Origin: Clostridium liquoris
Lineage (GTDB): Bacteria; Bacillota; Clostridia; Clostridiales; Clostridiaceae
Direction: 5' to 3'
Length of the DNA: 64,000 bases
NCBI RefSeq assembly: GCF_002995785.1
Contig: NZ_PVXO01000073.1
Span: forward strand, 1-64,000
Below the pieces are notes generated by a model, which worked only from the letters and a program-made list of their open reading frames with translations, had not been told where the DNA came from and ran no database searches. The position numbers and the translations under genes were made by a program. Below are positions 27,119-36,886 of this stretch, piece by piece. Position 1 is the stretch's first letter; every line of letters starts with the position of its first letter.

Positions 27119-28851
27119 ACTTCTTCTTCTGTAAAATTAAAATATTCATAAAGACAGTTTTCATCATAGTTTTTAGTTGAAAACTTCTTAGGGATCATCA
27201 TATCCATCAATGTATTAGGGTAATACTCATATAAATCTTCTCCTAATTTCTTTGCAAAGGAATGAAAGTAAAATTCATATATTTTGCTATTTAGTAAAAA
27301 TAATAAAAAATTATAGTTGAAATCACTATTCTCCTTTAGTACTATGGAGTAAATATCCGCACTAAAATAGCTTCCTTTATCTAAAGCAAATCTATTATCC
27401 TTGCTTTTATATGGAAAAATAATTTTCTCTTTTTTAAATATATCTGAATTTCTTCCCCATTGAAGTTCATACCACTTTCTAATTCCCTTAATACATTCTC
27501 TTCTATTCATTAATTTCTTTTTATAAGGCATTAAATGATTATTTATATTAGGGTAATTGCTTATATCCTCTATGTCATTTGAATAGATTATAAACTTATC
27601 CAGGGTTTTTACACAGTTTTTTTCAATGAAACTACTTTTTATCCAAGGCTTAATTATACTTTCTTCTAATTGTTCCTTTACTATATCTTCATGGGTTACA
27701 ATAAAAGCCTTATCACATCCTGTAATTATTCCTTGATAACTTTCACATATATCCTTAAGTTTAAATGTAGATTTTTCTTGGATTTTCCTAAATATATTTA
27801 ATTCCTTTTCTTCTCTTAAAATCCACCTTTTTTCTCCAAGTTCTTTACTGTCCACAAAATAACTATTATATAGGTTGCCTTTTTTTAAAAAAAATGAGTT
27901 TACAAAAGCTTTTTTATCTTCTTTGCTTTTATCCATAGGTTTTATAACTTTAACCTTTTCTGCACCATTACTACTTTTATCCTTTAAAAACAGTATAACT
28001 GGATCTATTCCTGTACCTTTAAAAGGCCTAATGCCATAAAAATCTACAATCTCTACCACATTAAAATTATCTACAATAAATTTTCTCAAATTCTCTCCAC
28101 TTTGAGATTCCATAAAATATCTAGAGGTAATAAAACTCACCTTGAATTTAGGCTCTGAATTAACAATAGCTCCTTTGAAAAAACAATAACTTAAATCTCC
28201 CTTATCTTTATAAACCTCTCTATACTTTTCTTTAATTTGTTTTGAATAGTCCTTTTCTATGGTCTTATGGCCAATATAAGGAGGATTGCCTAAAAATATG
28301 TTAAACTTATCATGTATTTCATCCATCAAGAAATCCATATTTAATATATTTTCACTGCATACCACGCCGCTTATTTGGAATAGATCTATGGAAAGTATTT
28401 TAGTAGCTATGCTATCTATATCTATACCATATATATTATTTTTTATTATGTGTTCTTTTACATTATCCTTATTCAATAACATTTTATTTTTATTATTTAT
28501 TGTCTCCATATTTTCCATGTACATTTTATATAAATGTTTAAATAATGGAATTATGATATTGCCACAACCACAAGCTGGATCAACTATTTTAATATAAGGA
28601 TTATCTATTAAATCATCTATCTTTACTGTATTCTCTATGATATATCTTGCTATTTCTTCTGGAGTATATACTATTCCCATATTCTTGTTACCCTTTAACA
28701 ATCTATAATAAAACTTACCAAAGGTTACGTCATTTCCCATATTAAAAATTTTCTTATAATTTATTATAGCTATCTTCTTGTATATATTATCTATGGGTTG
28801 TAAAATAATACTATATAGCTCCATGATTTTTTTTACAAATAATTCGTACAT
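27097..28851 (-). CDS. solitary adenine-N6 DNA methyltransferase, CamA-like
   Basis: A 584-residue DNA adenine methyltransferase with motif I DPACGCGN (~91-98) and catalytic NPPY (~189-192), plus a C-terminal target-recognition domain. Several stretches match, from memory, C. difficile CamA (which methylates CAAAAA and affects sporulation): GNPPYIGHK, EVYKDK, QGIITGCDKAF, IYSNDI, NRREC, GIRKWYELQWGR, PYKS. No restriction enzyme is adjacent. The ATG at 28851 follows GGAGAG. The last codons derive from a repeat arm. It is divergent from a sporulation-type deacetylase. Confidence 0.88.
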   Translation of the reverse strand: MYELFVKKIMELYSIILQPIDNIYKKIAIINYKKIFNMGNDVTFGKFYYRLLKGNKNMGIVYTPEEIARYIIENTVKIDDLIDNPYIKIVDPACGCGNIIIPLFKHLYKMYMENMETINNKNKMLLNKDNVKEHIIKNNIYGIDIDSIATKILSIDLFQISGVVCSENILNMDFLMDEIHDKFNIFLGNPPYIGHKTIEKDYSKQIKEKYREVYKDKGDLSYCFFKGAIVNSEPKFKVSFITSRYFMESQSGENLRKFIVDNFNVVEIVDFYGIRPFKGTGIDPVILFLKDKSSNGAEKVKVIKPMDKSKEDKKAFVNSFFLKKGNLYNSYFVDSKELGEKRWILREEKELNIFRKIQEKSTFKLKDICESYQGIITGCDKAFIVTHEDIVKEQLEESIIKPWIKSSFIEKNCVKTLDKFIIYSNDIEDISNYPNINNHLMPYKKKLMNRRECIKGIRKWYELQWGRNSDIFKKEKIIFPYKSKDNRFALDKGSYFSADIYSIVLKENSDFNYNFLLFLLNSKIYEFYFHSFAKKLGEDLYEYYPNTLMDMMIPKKFSTKNYDENCLYEYFNFTEEEVNIIKNK

Positions 28852-28928
28852 TTCATATCTCTCCATCGTATATAAATTAATAATACACATAAACTAAAGT
28901 ATATCATACTAATGGTAGGTGATAAAAG

Positions 28929-29927
28929 GTGAAAAGAAAAACTTTAGTATTAACCTTATGCTTAGTGTTATCATTGGGAACTTTGACCTATGGAAGATTC
29001 ATTAATAAAAAGTCAAATAATAATTCTATGGCTTCTTCTAATATTGAAAAGCCTTCAACAGATATTCCAAAAAATGAATCTAAAGATGATTCTAAAATTG
29101 AAAAAAAATCTACCCCAAATAAAAATGTGGAAGATAAAAAAGAAATAAAAAAGCCCACAGATGCTAATAATACAAAAAATCAGCCTAAAAAAGATGCCAA
29201 TGAGAAATCTTCAAACAATGTGTCCACGGATACAAAGGAAAGAGATTGGTTCTTTGTACCTAAAAAAGATGGTACACCTTCAGGAGCGCCAGATGATGTT
29301 TTAAATATAATTAATAAAAATTCAGCTTATTACTTGGGTGATACTTCAGAGAAGGTTATCTATTTAACCTTTGACGAAGGGTATGAAAATGGATATACTG
29401 GAAAAATATTAGATATACTAAAAGCCAATGATGTAAAAGCAGCATTTTTCGTTGTAGTTCCTTATATAAATAGCAATAAGGACTTAGTTAAGAGAATGGT
29501 AGATGAAGGTCATTTAGTTTGTAACCATTCCAATCATCATCCTTCTATGGCTCAAGCAGCATTAAAAGGAAAAGACGTCTTTGATAAAGAGCTGACAGAT
29601 ACAGAAAAGGCTTTTGAAGATTTAACTGGAAAGAAAATGCCTAAGTATTTTAGACCTCCTATGGGCAAATACAGTGAACTTTCCTTGCAATATACAAAAG
29701 AGCTAGGTTATAAAACCATCTTTTGGAGCTTTGCATATAATGATTGGGATCCTAATAAGCAGCCAAGTCAGGAATATGCAAAAAAACTCATTAATGAAAG
29801 AACTCACAATGGAGGTATTTTCTTATTGCATGCGGTTTCCAAAACAAATACCGAAATTTTAGATAGTGTAATTAAAGAATTAAAATCTAAGGGATATAGA
29901 TTTGCATCTTTAGATGAACTTAAGTAA
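28929..29927 (+). CDS. PdaA-type polysaccharide deacetylase
   Basis: A polysaccharide deacetylase of the kind that makes muramic delta-lactam in spore cortex (PdaA). A lipid- or membrane-anchoring N-terminal helix (~5-22) is followed by a ~75-residue Lys/Asn/Ser-rich linker and the catalytic domain: TFDEGYENGYT (motif 1, the PdaA-like DEG variant), HLVCNHSNHHPSM (motif 2, HxxxH), YFRPPMGKYSE (motif 3) and LLHAV near the end. The start is GTG behind AGGTGAT. It is divergent from the CamA-like gene across a 77-base spacer, and a hairpin terminator overlaps the stop. Confidence 0.9.
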   Translation: MKRKTLVLTLCLVLSLGTLTYGRFINKKSNNNSMASSNIEKPSTDIPKNESKDDSKIEKKSTPNKNVEDKKEIKKPTDANNTKNQPKKDANEKSSNNVSTDTKERDWFFVPKKDGTPSGAPDDVLNIINKNSAYYLGDTSEKVIYLTFDEGYENGYTGKILDILKANDVKAAFFVVVPYINSNKDLVKRMVDEGHLVCNHSNHHPSMAQAALKGKDVFDKELTDTEKAFEDLTGKKMPKYFRPPMGKYSELSLQYTKELGYKTIFWSFAYNDWDPNKQPSQEYAKKLINERTHNGGIFLLHAVSKTNTEILDSVIKELKSKGYRFASLDELK

Positions 29928-30090
29928 AAAAGTGCGATGCACTTTTTTCAGAGTACAGAGCATAGTTTAAGTAAGAGGTAAGAACTAAGAAGTAATAGTT
30001 GTGGTGAAAATTCAGCCTTGCTGAATTTTTTCATAAACTCTTACCTCTTATCTATTATCTATTATCTATTACTTATTATCTATTATCTAT
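29926..30090. repeat. repeat block with hairpins after the deacetylase gene
   Basis: The hairpin AAAAAAGTGC-GAT-GCACTTTTTT (29926-29948) includes the stop codon and should terminate the deacetylase transcript. A second hairpin GAAAATTCAGC-CTT-GCTGAATTTTTTC lies at 30006-30032. Arms (AAGAGGTAAGAACTAAGAAGTAATAG, and further on CTCTTACCTCTTATCTATT) are partly inverted copies. Tandem TCTATTATCTATT then runs into the 3' codons of the next gene. Confidence 0.75.
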
Positions 30091-30797
30091 TACCTATTTT
30101 GAATAACCTTCACTAAAAACTTAGGTATAGATGATAATCTTTTTATTCTCCAAGGCTCCTTACCTACTCTATAAAGCCATTCAAGTCCCATGCTTATCAT
30201 CCACTTTGGGGCCCTTTTTACTTCTCCTGCCATTACATCAAAGCTTCCTCCAACGCCCATAAATATAGTAGCTGATATACTGTCCATATATTTACTTATA
30301 AATATTTCTTGCCTCGGTGCTCCCATAGCTACAAATAAAGCATAAGGATTTAACTTATTTATTTCACTTATTATTTCATAACAGTTGTCTAAATCAAAAA
30401 AACCATTATGACTTCCTAGTATTTTTAATTTAGGATATTTTATTTTCAAATTATTTATACATTTATTTAAGGTTTCTTCTTTGGTTCCTAATAAATATAT
30501 ACCTTTTTCTTCTTTTTCACATAGCTTTATTATTTCTTCCATAACCTCTATTCCGGCTATTTTTTCTTCTACTTTGTTTCCCACAATTTTAGAAGCAATA
30601 ACTGTACCTATGCCATCTGGTATAATCACAGAATTCTTCTGTGTAAAATTTTTAAATAACATTTCATTATTTAACCCGCTATTTAGCACTTCCGGATTAC
30701 CAGAAATTATATGTATCTTATTAAATTTTTTTATGTATTGCATAAAGTTTTCTCTACTTTCATTATATACATCATATGTCAATATCTTAGTAAACAT
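30090..30797 (-). CDS. WecG/TagA/CpsF-family glycosyltransferase
   Basis: A GT26-family enzyme that adds the second sugar (for example ManNAc or ManNAcA) to an undecaprenyl-linked primer in teichoic-acid or capsule synthesis. Seen here: NSGLNNEMLFKNFTQKNSVIIPDGIG, GIYLLGTKEETLNKC and ALFVAMGAPRQEIFISKY. 235 residues from the ATG at 30797 (GGAGG six bases away). It is the most downstream gene of the polysaccharide locus, after the priming transferase. The last codons (NR, stop) lie at the edge of a TATT-type repeat arm. Confidence 0.93.
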   Translation of the reverse strand: MFTKILTYDVYNESRENFMQYIKKFNKIHIISGNPEVLNSGLNNEMLFKNFTQKNSVIIPDGIGTVIASKIVGNKVEEKIAGIEVMEEIIKLCEKEEKGIYLLGTKEETLNKCINNLKIKYPKLKILGSHNGFFDLDNCYEIISEINKLNPYALFVAMGAPRQEIFISKYMDSISATIFMGVGGSFDVMAGEVKRAPKWMISMGLEWLYRVGKEPWRIKRLSSIPKFLVKVIQNR

Positions 30798-30818
30798 AAA
30801 CATCCTCCAAATATAAAT

Positions 30819-30853
30819 AAGGGGGCTGTGGCACTAAAGTTAAAAAGCCCCTT
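30819..30853 (-). terminator. possible attenuating hairpin between the priming transferase and the WecG/TagA-like gene
   Basis: On the minus strand AAGGGGCT pairs with AGCCCCCTT across an ~18-base loop and includes the stop codon of the upstream gene. Only TTATTTAT follows, so full termination is doubtful. Confidence 0.35.
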
Positions 30854-31493
30854 CTTTTTTGAACACCGAAAAAACAGTTTTAAATAATATTTTTATATCT
30901 AAAAGCACAGAAAATTGTTTAATGTACACTAAATCATAGTGAATAGTTTTTTGTAGTTCTATTTCTCCTCTTCCACTAACCTGAGCAAGTCCAGTTATTC
31001 CTGGAGTAACTAATAATCTTTGTCTATATTCTGGTGGATAATATTTAACCACATCAGGTATTTCTGGTCTAGGGCCTACAAGGCTCATATTCCCTATAAA
31101 TACATTAAATAATTGAGGTATTTCATCTAAACTGCTTTTCCTTAAAAAAGACCCTACTTTGGTTACCCTATTATCTTCCTTACTTTGAAATACAAAGTTT
31201 CCTATATCATTAGGATCTATTTCTAATTCCCTCTTTTTTTCCGCATTTACAACCATGGTTCTAAATTTATATATGATAAAATTCTTTCCGTCTTTTCCTA
31301 CTCTTACTTGTTTAAATATAGCAGGTCCCTTTGAATCTAACTTAATTAGGATTATCAATATTAAGTATATTGGAGAAAGTATTATTATACCTATGAAGGA
31401 TAATATTATATCCATTATTCTTTTTATAACAAATTGAAACCTTTTGCTTTTTATATGTTTATCTAAATCTATTTGTATTGTATTATTCTCCAT
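30840..31493 (-). CDS. priming sugar-1-phosphate transferase
   Basis: Transfers a sugar-1-phosphate from a UDP-sugar to undecaprenyl phosphate, the first step of repeat-unit assembly. The 217-residue protein has one membrane segment (~23-50) and the bacterial sugar transferase core: KFRTMVVNAEKK, RKSSLDEIPQLFNVFIGNMSLVGPRPE and TPGITGLAQVSGRGE. It lacks the N-terminal multi-span half of WbaP-type enzymes, so it is of the short PglC/WcaJ-C type. An ATG follows AAGGAGGT. It is ten bases from the flippase gene upstream. Confidence 0.95.
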   Translation of the reverse strand: MENNTIQIDLDKHIKSKRFQFVIKRIMDIILSFIGIIILSPIYLILIILIKLDSKGPAIFKQVRVGKDGKNFIIYKFRTMVVNAEKKRELEIDPNDIGNFVFQSKEDNRVTKVGSFLRKSSLDEIPQLFNVFIGNMSLVGPRPEIPDVVKYYPPEYRQRLLVTPGITGLAQVSGRGEIELQKTIHYDLVYIKQFSVLLDIKILFKTVFSVFKKEGAF

Positions 31494-31503
31494 ACTAACC
31501 TCC

Positions 31504-33057
31504 TTATTTTATTTTAATTTTACTCTTTAATAAATTAATAAAATATGTAAACTCTTCAATTCCTAAAACATATATACTTAAAAAATAAACTAAACTGCCT
31601 AATATAAAAGAAATACTTAAAGATATTATGCTCCCTTTCATATTCATCCCAAATAAAGCCATAGAATTTTTATTTATGAAAAATATTGCAATTCCCATAA
31701 TTATTGAAGAACATAAAATTTTAACAAAACTTATGAACATATTTCTTAAATTAATGCCATTTAGCTTTTTATTCAAACTAATCATCATAAGAATTGTAGT
31801 TAATATAGAGGATATAGATGTAGCCAAAGTTAATCCAGAAACCTTCATATACTTTACTATGAAAATATTTATAATAATATTTATTATTATCCCCAAAAAA
31901 CTATTTATCATGGGGGTTTTAGTATCTTTCACTGCATAAAATGCTTTATTTAAAATGTCCCTTACTCCGTAAGCCACCATAGCAGGAGTAAAAAATAGTA
32001 ATGCATTAGAAGTTAATTCTACAGCTTTCTCATCAAACATACCCCTTTTAAAAAGTAAAGTTATTAAAGGTGTTCTAAGTATAGCTATAGCAAAAGCTGC
32101 CGGTATCATAATTAAAAGTATAGTATTTATTCCTTTTAAAAGAGCTTCTTTATATTCCTTTAAGTTTTTCCCTGAGGCATATTGAGATAGTGTCGGATAT
32201 ATAACCATAGCTATACCTATAGCAAATACTTCATAAGCCAAAGTATTTAATTTATTGGCTAAATCCAAAACCGCTACTGCACCTTCAAATATATTTACAG
32301 CAAAAGCTCTATTAATAAAATTATTTAATTGGATCACAGATGTGCTTATTATAACAGGTACCATCAATATTAGCATCTTTTTTAATTCACTATCTTTAAA
32401 GTCAATAAAAAATTCATATTTATATCCCAATTTTTTAAATTTGGGTACATTTATTATAAACTGAGCAAAGAACCCTATTACTGTAGCCACTGCAAATCCG
32501 TAGATACCATAACTTTTTGTAAAAAACACCAAGTACACTATAAAAACAATATTGGATACTATAGACATAGCCGCTGGTTCATAAAATTCATTATGACATT
32601 GCAATGCACCAGTTACTATACTTTGAAGGCTAATAAAAATTAAAGATAAAAACATTATTCTTATTACAGTTACAGACATATTAAAGACTTCAGTATCATT
32701 GCTAAATCTATTGCCAAAAATAATAATTATATATTTAGACAATAATATTAAAATTATTGTAAGTATTATCGTAAAAATACCATAAGTATTTATTACATTA
32801 TTTACAAACTTATTTCTTTTTTCTTTTGTATATTTTTTTATATGATCAGTATTTAATGGTATAAAAGTGGTAGTTAATCCATAACTTATAGTGGTTAATA
32901 AATAAACCATTCCTATAGAAAAATTATATATATCTGCTATATAGGTAATTCCAAATTTAGCTGCCACTAAAGAATCCCTTACTACAGCAAGCACCTTCCC
33001 TATAATAATAAGTATCATTACTATTGCAGAGCTTTTAAAAAATTTATCCTTACTCAT
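31504..33057 (-). CDS. MurJ/MviN-type lipid flippase
   Basis: A 517-residue polytopic protein with about 14 membrane spans, MOP superfamily, MurJ branch: AVVRDSLVAAKFGITYIADIYN near the N-terminus, and YGVRDILNKAFYAVKDTKTPMINS and SGLTLATSISSI later. MurJ flips lipid II; paralogues inside polysaccharide loci may flip other lipid-linked units. It overlaps the upstream glycosyltransferase gene by eight bases, indicating translational coupling. Whether it is the cell's main MurJ or locus-specific cannot be told here. Confidence 0.9.
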   Translation of the reverse strand: MSKDKFFKSSAIVMILIIIGKVLAVVRDSLVAAKFGITYIADIYNFSIGMVYLLTTISYGLTTTFIPLNTDHIKKYTKEKRNKFVNNVINTYGIFTIILTIILILLSKYIIIIFGNRFSNDTEVFNMSVTVIRIMFLSLIFISLQSIVTGALQCHNEFYEPAAMSIVSNIVFIVYLVFFTKSYGIYGFAVATVIGFFAQFIINVPKFKKLGYKYEFFIDFKDSELKKMLILMVPVIISTSVIQLNNFINRAFAVNIFEGAVAVLDLANKLNTLAYEVFAIGIAMVIYPTLSQYASGKNLKEYKEALLKGINTILLIMIPAAFAIAILRTPLITLLFKRGMFDEKAVELTSNALLFFTPAMVAYGVRDILNKAFYAVKDTKTPMINSFLGIIINIIINIFIVKYMKVSGLTLATSISSILTTILMMISLNKKLNGINLRNMFISFVKILCSSIIMGIAIFFINKNSMALFGMNMKGSIISLSISFILGSLVYFLSIYVLGIEEFTYFINLLKSKIKIK

Positions 33058-34174
33058 TCACTTCACTTCCAGTTAATATTTCATTATATGTCTTATAGTA
33101 ATTTTCCCAAAAGGCTTCAATAGAAAATTTATTTAAAGCACTCTTATATAAATTTTCTCCCTTAATACTTAATTTTTCTTTATTTAAATACACATTTTTC
33201 ATTTTATCATAAATATCTCGTTCTGAGTAAGGATTTATTAAAAATCCATTGGAACTATTAATTATAAGAGGCATATCTCCTACCTCTGAACATATAATTG
33301 TTTTCTTTACTAAGGCACTCTCCAGCACTACTAGAGGTGGAGCTCCACCTTCATTAAAAGAGGTTAGTATACTTACATCTGAAGCATTTATAAAATCAAT
33401 AGAATGTTTTTTAAAGCCAGTAAATATTACCTTATCATTTATATTCAAATCATTAACAAGGGCTTTCAATTCATTTTCTAACTCCCCATCTCCTAATAAA
33501 AGCAGCTTTACATTTGAAAAATCTTTTTGCAAGGTGTTAAAAGCTTTTATAAGATTAATATGATTTTTTATAGGATGCATTCTAGCAACCATTATATAAA
33601 TAAAATCATCTTGTTTTAAATTGTATTTTTTTCTTAATTCTTCTCTACCTATTTCAACATTGTATTTTTTAAAATCTATACCATTAGGAATTACATATTT
33701 ATCTCCCTTAAAATCCTTATGTTTTAAAAGCTCTTTTAAATAATTTGAAACACATATATAGTTATTAAACTTTTTTAATGCCATAGTACTTAAAGGTGTA
33801 TATAAATACTTCTTTTTTTTATCATTTAAGAAATCATATCTATAATCGCTATGAATAGTAGTAACCGCTGGAATAGATAGCTTTTTCTTAATTAATGAAT
33901 ATATAAAATTAGCTTTAGGTCCATGAAAATTTACTATATCTATTTCATTTCGTTTAATATATTTAACAAGGCTTCCCCTTATCATTTCCTTAAAAGTGAA
34001 ACTAACTGCTGGTATAGAAAATTCGCCAGCTTTTTCATATAAATCTCCTTCACCTATGCAAGCTATTTCACATTTCATATCTAAAATATTGCTGCTGCAA
34101 ATATTAATTACGTGATTTCCACCACCACCATTATCATTCCCTGATATAACCTGTAATACTTTAATTTTTATCAC
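33050..34174 (-). CDS. family 4-type glycosyltransferase
   Basis: A GT-B retaining glycosyltransferase of 374 residues. The N-terminal glycine run GNDNGGGGNHVINIC and the donor-site region INASDVSILTSFNEGGAPPLVVLESALVKK (EGxxPxxxxE pattern) are seen. It acts on the cytoplasmic face, adding a sugar to the lipid-linked repeat unit; donor and acceptor are unknown. The start is a GTG at 34174. The AGGTGAT motif overlaps it, so an in-frame ATT a few codons later is a remote alternative. Confidence 0.9.
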   Translation of the reverse strand: MIKIKVLQVISGNDNGGGGNHVINICSSNILDMKCEIACIGEGDLYEKAGEFSIPAVSFTFKEMIRGSLVKYIKRNEIDIVNFHGPKANFIYSLIKKKLSIPAVTTIHSDYRYDFLNDKKKKYLYTPLSTMALKKFNNYICVSNYLKELLKHKDFKGDKYVIPNGIDFKKYNVEIGREELRKKYNLKQDDFIYIMVARMHPIKNHINLIKAFNTLQKDFSNVKLLLLGDGELENELKALVNDLNINDKVIFTGFKKHSIDFINASDVSILTSFNEGGAPPLVVLESALVKKTIICSEVGDMPLIINSSNGFLINPYSERDIYDKMKNVYLNKEKLSIKGENLYKSALNKFSIEAFWENYYKTYNEILTGSEVNE

Positions 34175-34194
34175 CTGCCTAAATTATTTAAGTA

Positions 34195-35448
34195 TTAATA
34201 ATAAATGCTGCTTCTATTATTATGTCTATTCATAATTGATTGGGACAAGGCTAATAAAATCCAAAAATATGCTATAACCTTTGGAGCAGAGAAAAAATTA
34301 TCTATTAAATTCATAGACATAAATGCAATAAAAGATACGAAAAATCCTTTATAATATAATTTATAAAAATTATTCTCTTCTCTATTTATTAATTGTCTCA
34401 ATTTCACTACAATAAATATAATCATTACAATAAATGCTATACTTCCTATAATACCTAATTCACATTGCATTTTCAAAAATATATTGTGCGGGTGATATAC
34501 TTTATAACCACAATATCTTAAATCCCTATATTTTTTTATATATTCATCATAAAGAGAAGCAAAATTTCCTATGCCTACACCTAAAATAGGATGATCCTTT
34601 ATCATATAAAGGGCAGTTTCCCACAATTTTATTCTGGAAAGATTTTGGCTTAAATCATTAAATTCTCTAAGCCTATTGTATATTTTTGGTATAAATAAAG
34701 ATAAACCTCCTAAAATTGCCACTGGAATAAGAAATCTAATTTCATACATTACTATTATTAATAAGCATCCTATTGCAAATCCTAACCAAGCATTTCTAGA
34801 AAAACTTGCAACTATATTAAATAAAAATAATAATGATGAAATTAAGTAAAATATTTTCTTTTTCTTGTCCTTTTCATATATTAATAGCATTATACAAGGG
34901 AAAATAGCCATTACAAAAAATGCTCCTAAATTATTTGAGTTTTCTAGTAAAGATTCAACCCTAATATTAATACCATAACTGCTAGGTTGAGGTGCCCCTA
35001 TGCCTTTAATATAATCAAATATGCTCACTAAGCTTATTATAATACAAGTAAATATATAACTGGCTAAAGCCTTATTTATTTTTTCTGTACTATCTATTTC
35101 TGCATATATAATAAAATATAAAATTATATAGCTGCAGAATCTTAAACTTTCTTTTAAAGCAGTAACTTTGTCCACAGCATATGTGGTGGATAAAAACATA
35201 ACTATTATTAAAAGTAAAATAGATATATTTAAACCATTGCTAAAAAAGCTTTTAATCTTTGTTATAAATTTTTTTCTATTGTTTTTAATGATTATTATGC
35301 CTAGTAAATACAATAGTATAATAAATAATAATATTATATCTCCATTAAAAGGCACTCCCTTAAGCCTAAATTTACTTGGCAAAATGGGTAATAAAATAAT
35401 ATATAAATATATTAATAGTCTTAATAAGTTATTATAATATATCTCCAT
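34195..35448 (-). CDS. O-antigen ligase/polymerase-like membrane protein
   Basis: A 417-residue protein with about 11 membrane spans and a Wzy_C/O-antigen-ligase segment: ENSNNLGAFFVMAIFPCIMLL, ASFSRNAWLGFAIG and HPILGVGIGNFASLY followed by YHPHNIFLKMQCELGIIGSIAF (the conserved HNxxLxxxxExG pattern). It could polymerise repeat units or ligate glycan to an acceptor. The ATG at 35448 follows GGAAGGTGA; the longer TTG start is unlikely. It begins the second half of the locus, downstream of a terminator hairpin. Confidence 0.88.
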   Translation of the reverse strand: MEIYYNNLLRLLIYLYIILLPILPSKFRLKGVPFNGDIILLFIILLYLLGIIIIKNNRKKFITKIKSFFSNGLNISILLLIIVMFLSTTYAVDKVTALKESLRFCSYIILYFIIYAEIDSTEKINKALASYIFTCIIISLVSIFDYIKGIGAPQPSSYGINIRVESLLENSNNLGAFFVMAIFPCIMLLIYEKDKKKKIFYLISSLLFLFNIVASFSRNAWLGFAIGCLLIIVMYEIRFLIPVAILGGLSLFIPKIYNRLREFNDLSQNLSRIKLWETALYMIKDHPILGVGIGNFASLYDEYIKKYRDLRYCGYKVYHPHNIFLKMQCELGIIGSIAFIVMIIFIVVKLRQLINREENNFYKLYYKGFFVSFIAFMSMNLIDNFFSAPKVIAYFWILLALSQSIMNRHNNRSSIYY

Positions 35449-35559
35449 ATGTTCACCTTCCTTTTCTTTTGAATTTTGCAAAGCTATTACTAAATTATAT
35501 ATAAATATTATAAACTATTCAATATTAAATATCTCCATATAAATCATGCTAATTAGCAT

Positions 35560-35597
35560 AAAGACCACAGGAGGATTTTACTTCACCTGTGGTCTTT
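35560..35597 (-). terminator. terminator after the Wzx-like flippase gene
   Basis: A perfect 12-bp stem AAAGACCACAGG / CCTGTGGTCTTT with a 14-base loop lies three bases from the flippase stop. Beside it, ATGCTAATTAGCAT (35546-35559) is a 14-base palindrome, possibly a protein site near the promoter of the next gene. Confidence 0.75.
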
Positions 35598-35599
35598 AA

Positions 35600-36856
35600 T
35601 TATTTTAACTTTTTATGTAAATATATATTTGAAATTAAAGATGATATTATATAAACTGCAACTGTTGCTATAGCTGCACCATTTGAACCCATCTTTTTAA
35701 TTAATGCTATATCTAATAATATATTTGCAACTCCAGAAATTATAGAATTATAAAAGTTTACTTTAACCTCTTTCATACTAGATAGTATATTGCCTGATGG
35801 TATTCTAAAGGTTCCTGAAATAAAATATCCCACCATTAGTATTCTAAATGTAGATAATGAGTCTGCATAACTCTTGGTAAACAGTATATTTATCACTTGA
35901 GGAGCAAATATTATTAAAAATATGGTAATAGCAGCATTAAATAAGAATAAATATTTTTGTAAAATATTATATTTTTCTTTTATCCATTTTTTATCATCAT
36001 ACTTTTTTGCAAAATATGGATAAATAAACATTATGATTGAGTTAGGTATAAACACCAAGTTAAAAGGTACTAAAGTTGCTGTTTTATATGATGCTACTAT
36101 ACTTTGATCCTTTATTATTAAACCTACTAAAAAAGTATCCATTAAATATAAAAGTTGAGACATTGAGCTAGTTAAGCAGCATACTATTGAATACTTAAGG
36201 AATTCTTTTCTTTCCGCTAATTTAGGATAATCAATATGAACCAACCTCTTTAAATCATCCTTTAACATATATATTCCTAAAAAAATTGATAAAATATAAG
36301 AAAGATATCTTCCAATTACTATACCTTTAATATTAAATAAAATTCCTAGAACTAAGTTACCAATAAAAAATAAAAATGTATTAGTAACAGATAATATAGA
36401 AAATTCTTTATTTCTCAATTCTGTTCTCAAAAAAGTCTGCATTTCATTAAAAAATATAGTTAGCAAAGGAATAAGTGAAAAATATCCTAATATTTCTGTA
36501 CTGCCTTTAACAGGCAGCTCAAAAAACAAAGTAAATAGTATTATGCTAATAGCAATTAAACCATTAAATAATATTCCTACCTTTAAAGCATATTTTAAAT
36601 AGGACAGCTTTTTTTCCTTATCATCTTCCATGCTGCAATATTGAAGTATACCTGATACCATGCCAAGTCCTTCTAAAAGCAAAAACATATTAAGAATATT
36701 TTGGGCATAAATGAAACTTCCATATACCTTTTTTTCTAAAATTCTAGTTAATACAATGGTTATACCGAATTGTATTACTTTATTTATAAAATTTGCACTA
36801 AAAATCTGGATGAAGCCATGTTTAATTGCAAACTTTAGTGTGTTGCTTTCTTTCAT
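35600..36856 (-). CDS. Wzx-like polysaccharide flippase
   Basis: A MOP/polysaccharide-transport protein of 418 residues with about 12 spans. It likely moves the undecaprenyl-linked repeat unit to the outer face. It differs from the MurJ-branch protein at 31504 in length and motifs: the N-terminal FSANFINKVIQFGITIVLTRILEK is typical of Wzx/RfbX proteins. The ATG at 36856 follows GGAGGTTACA. It is bounded by hairpins on both sides, so it may be its own transcription unit within the locus. Confidence 0.9.
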   Translation of the reverse strand: MKESNTLKFAIKHGFIQIFSANFINKVIQFGITIVLTRILEKKVYGSFIYAQNILNMFLLLEGLGMVSGILQYCSMEDDKEKKLSYLKYALKVGILFNGLIAISIILFTLFFELPVKGSTEILGYFSLIPLLTIFFNEMQTFLRTELRNKEFSILSVTNTFLFFIGNLVLGILFNIKGIVIGRYLSYILSIFLGIYMLKDDLKRLVHIDYPKLAERKEFLKYSIVCCLTSSMSQLLYLMDTFLVGLIIKDQSIVASYKTATLVPFNLVFIPNSIIMFIYPYFAKKYDDKKWIKEKYNILQKYLFLFNAAITIFLIIFAPQVINILFTKSYADSLSTFRILMVGYFISGTFRIPSGNILSSMKEVKVNFYNSIISGVANILLDIALIKKMGSNGAAIATVAVYIISSLISNIYLHKKLK

Positions 36857-36886
36857 TGTAACCTCCACAATTTAAGATAACTTATA

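Noticed and set aside
28888-28911. Sigma-E/sigma-G promoter for the deacetylase gene
   Set aside because: CATAAACT and CATACTA resemble -10 elements, but no -35 with proper spacing was found (GTATATA lies 13 or more bases off-consensus).
30045-30095. CRISPR-like tandem repeats (CTATTATCTATT units)
   Set aside because: Units are only 7-10 bases with no spacers of constant length and no cas genes nearby; this is low-complexity repeat DNA.
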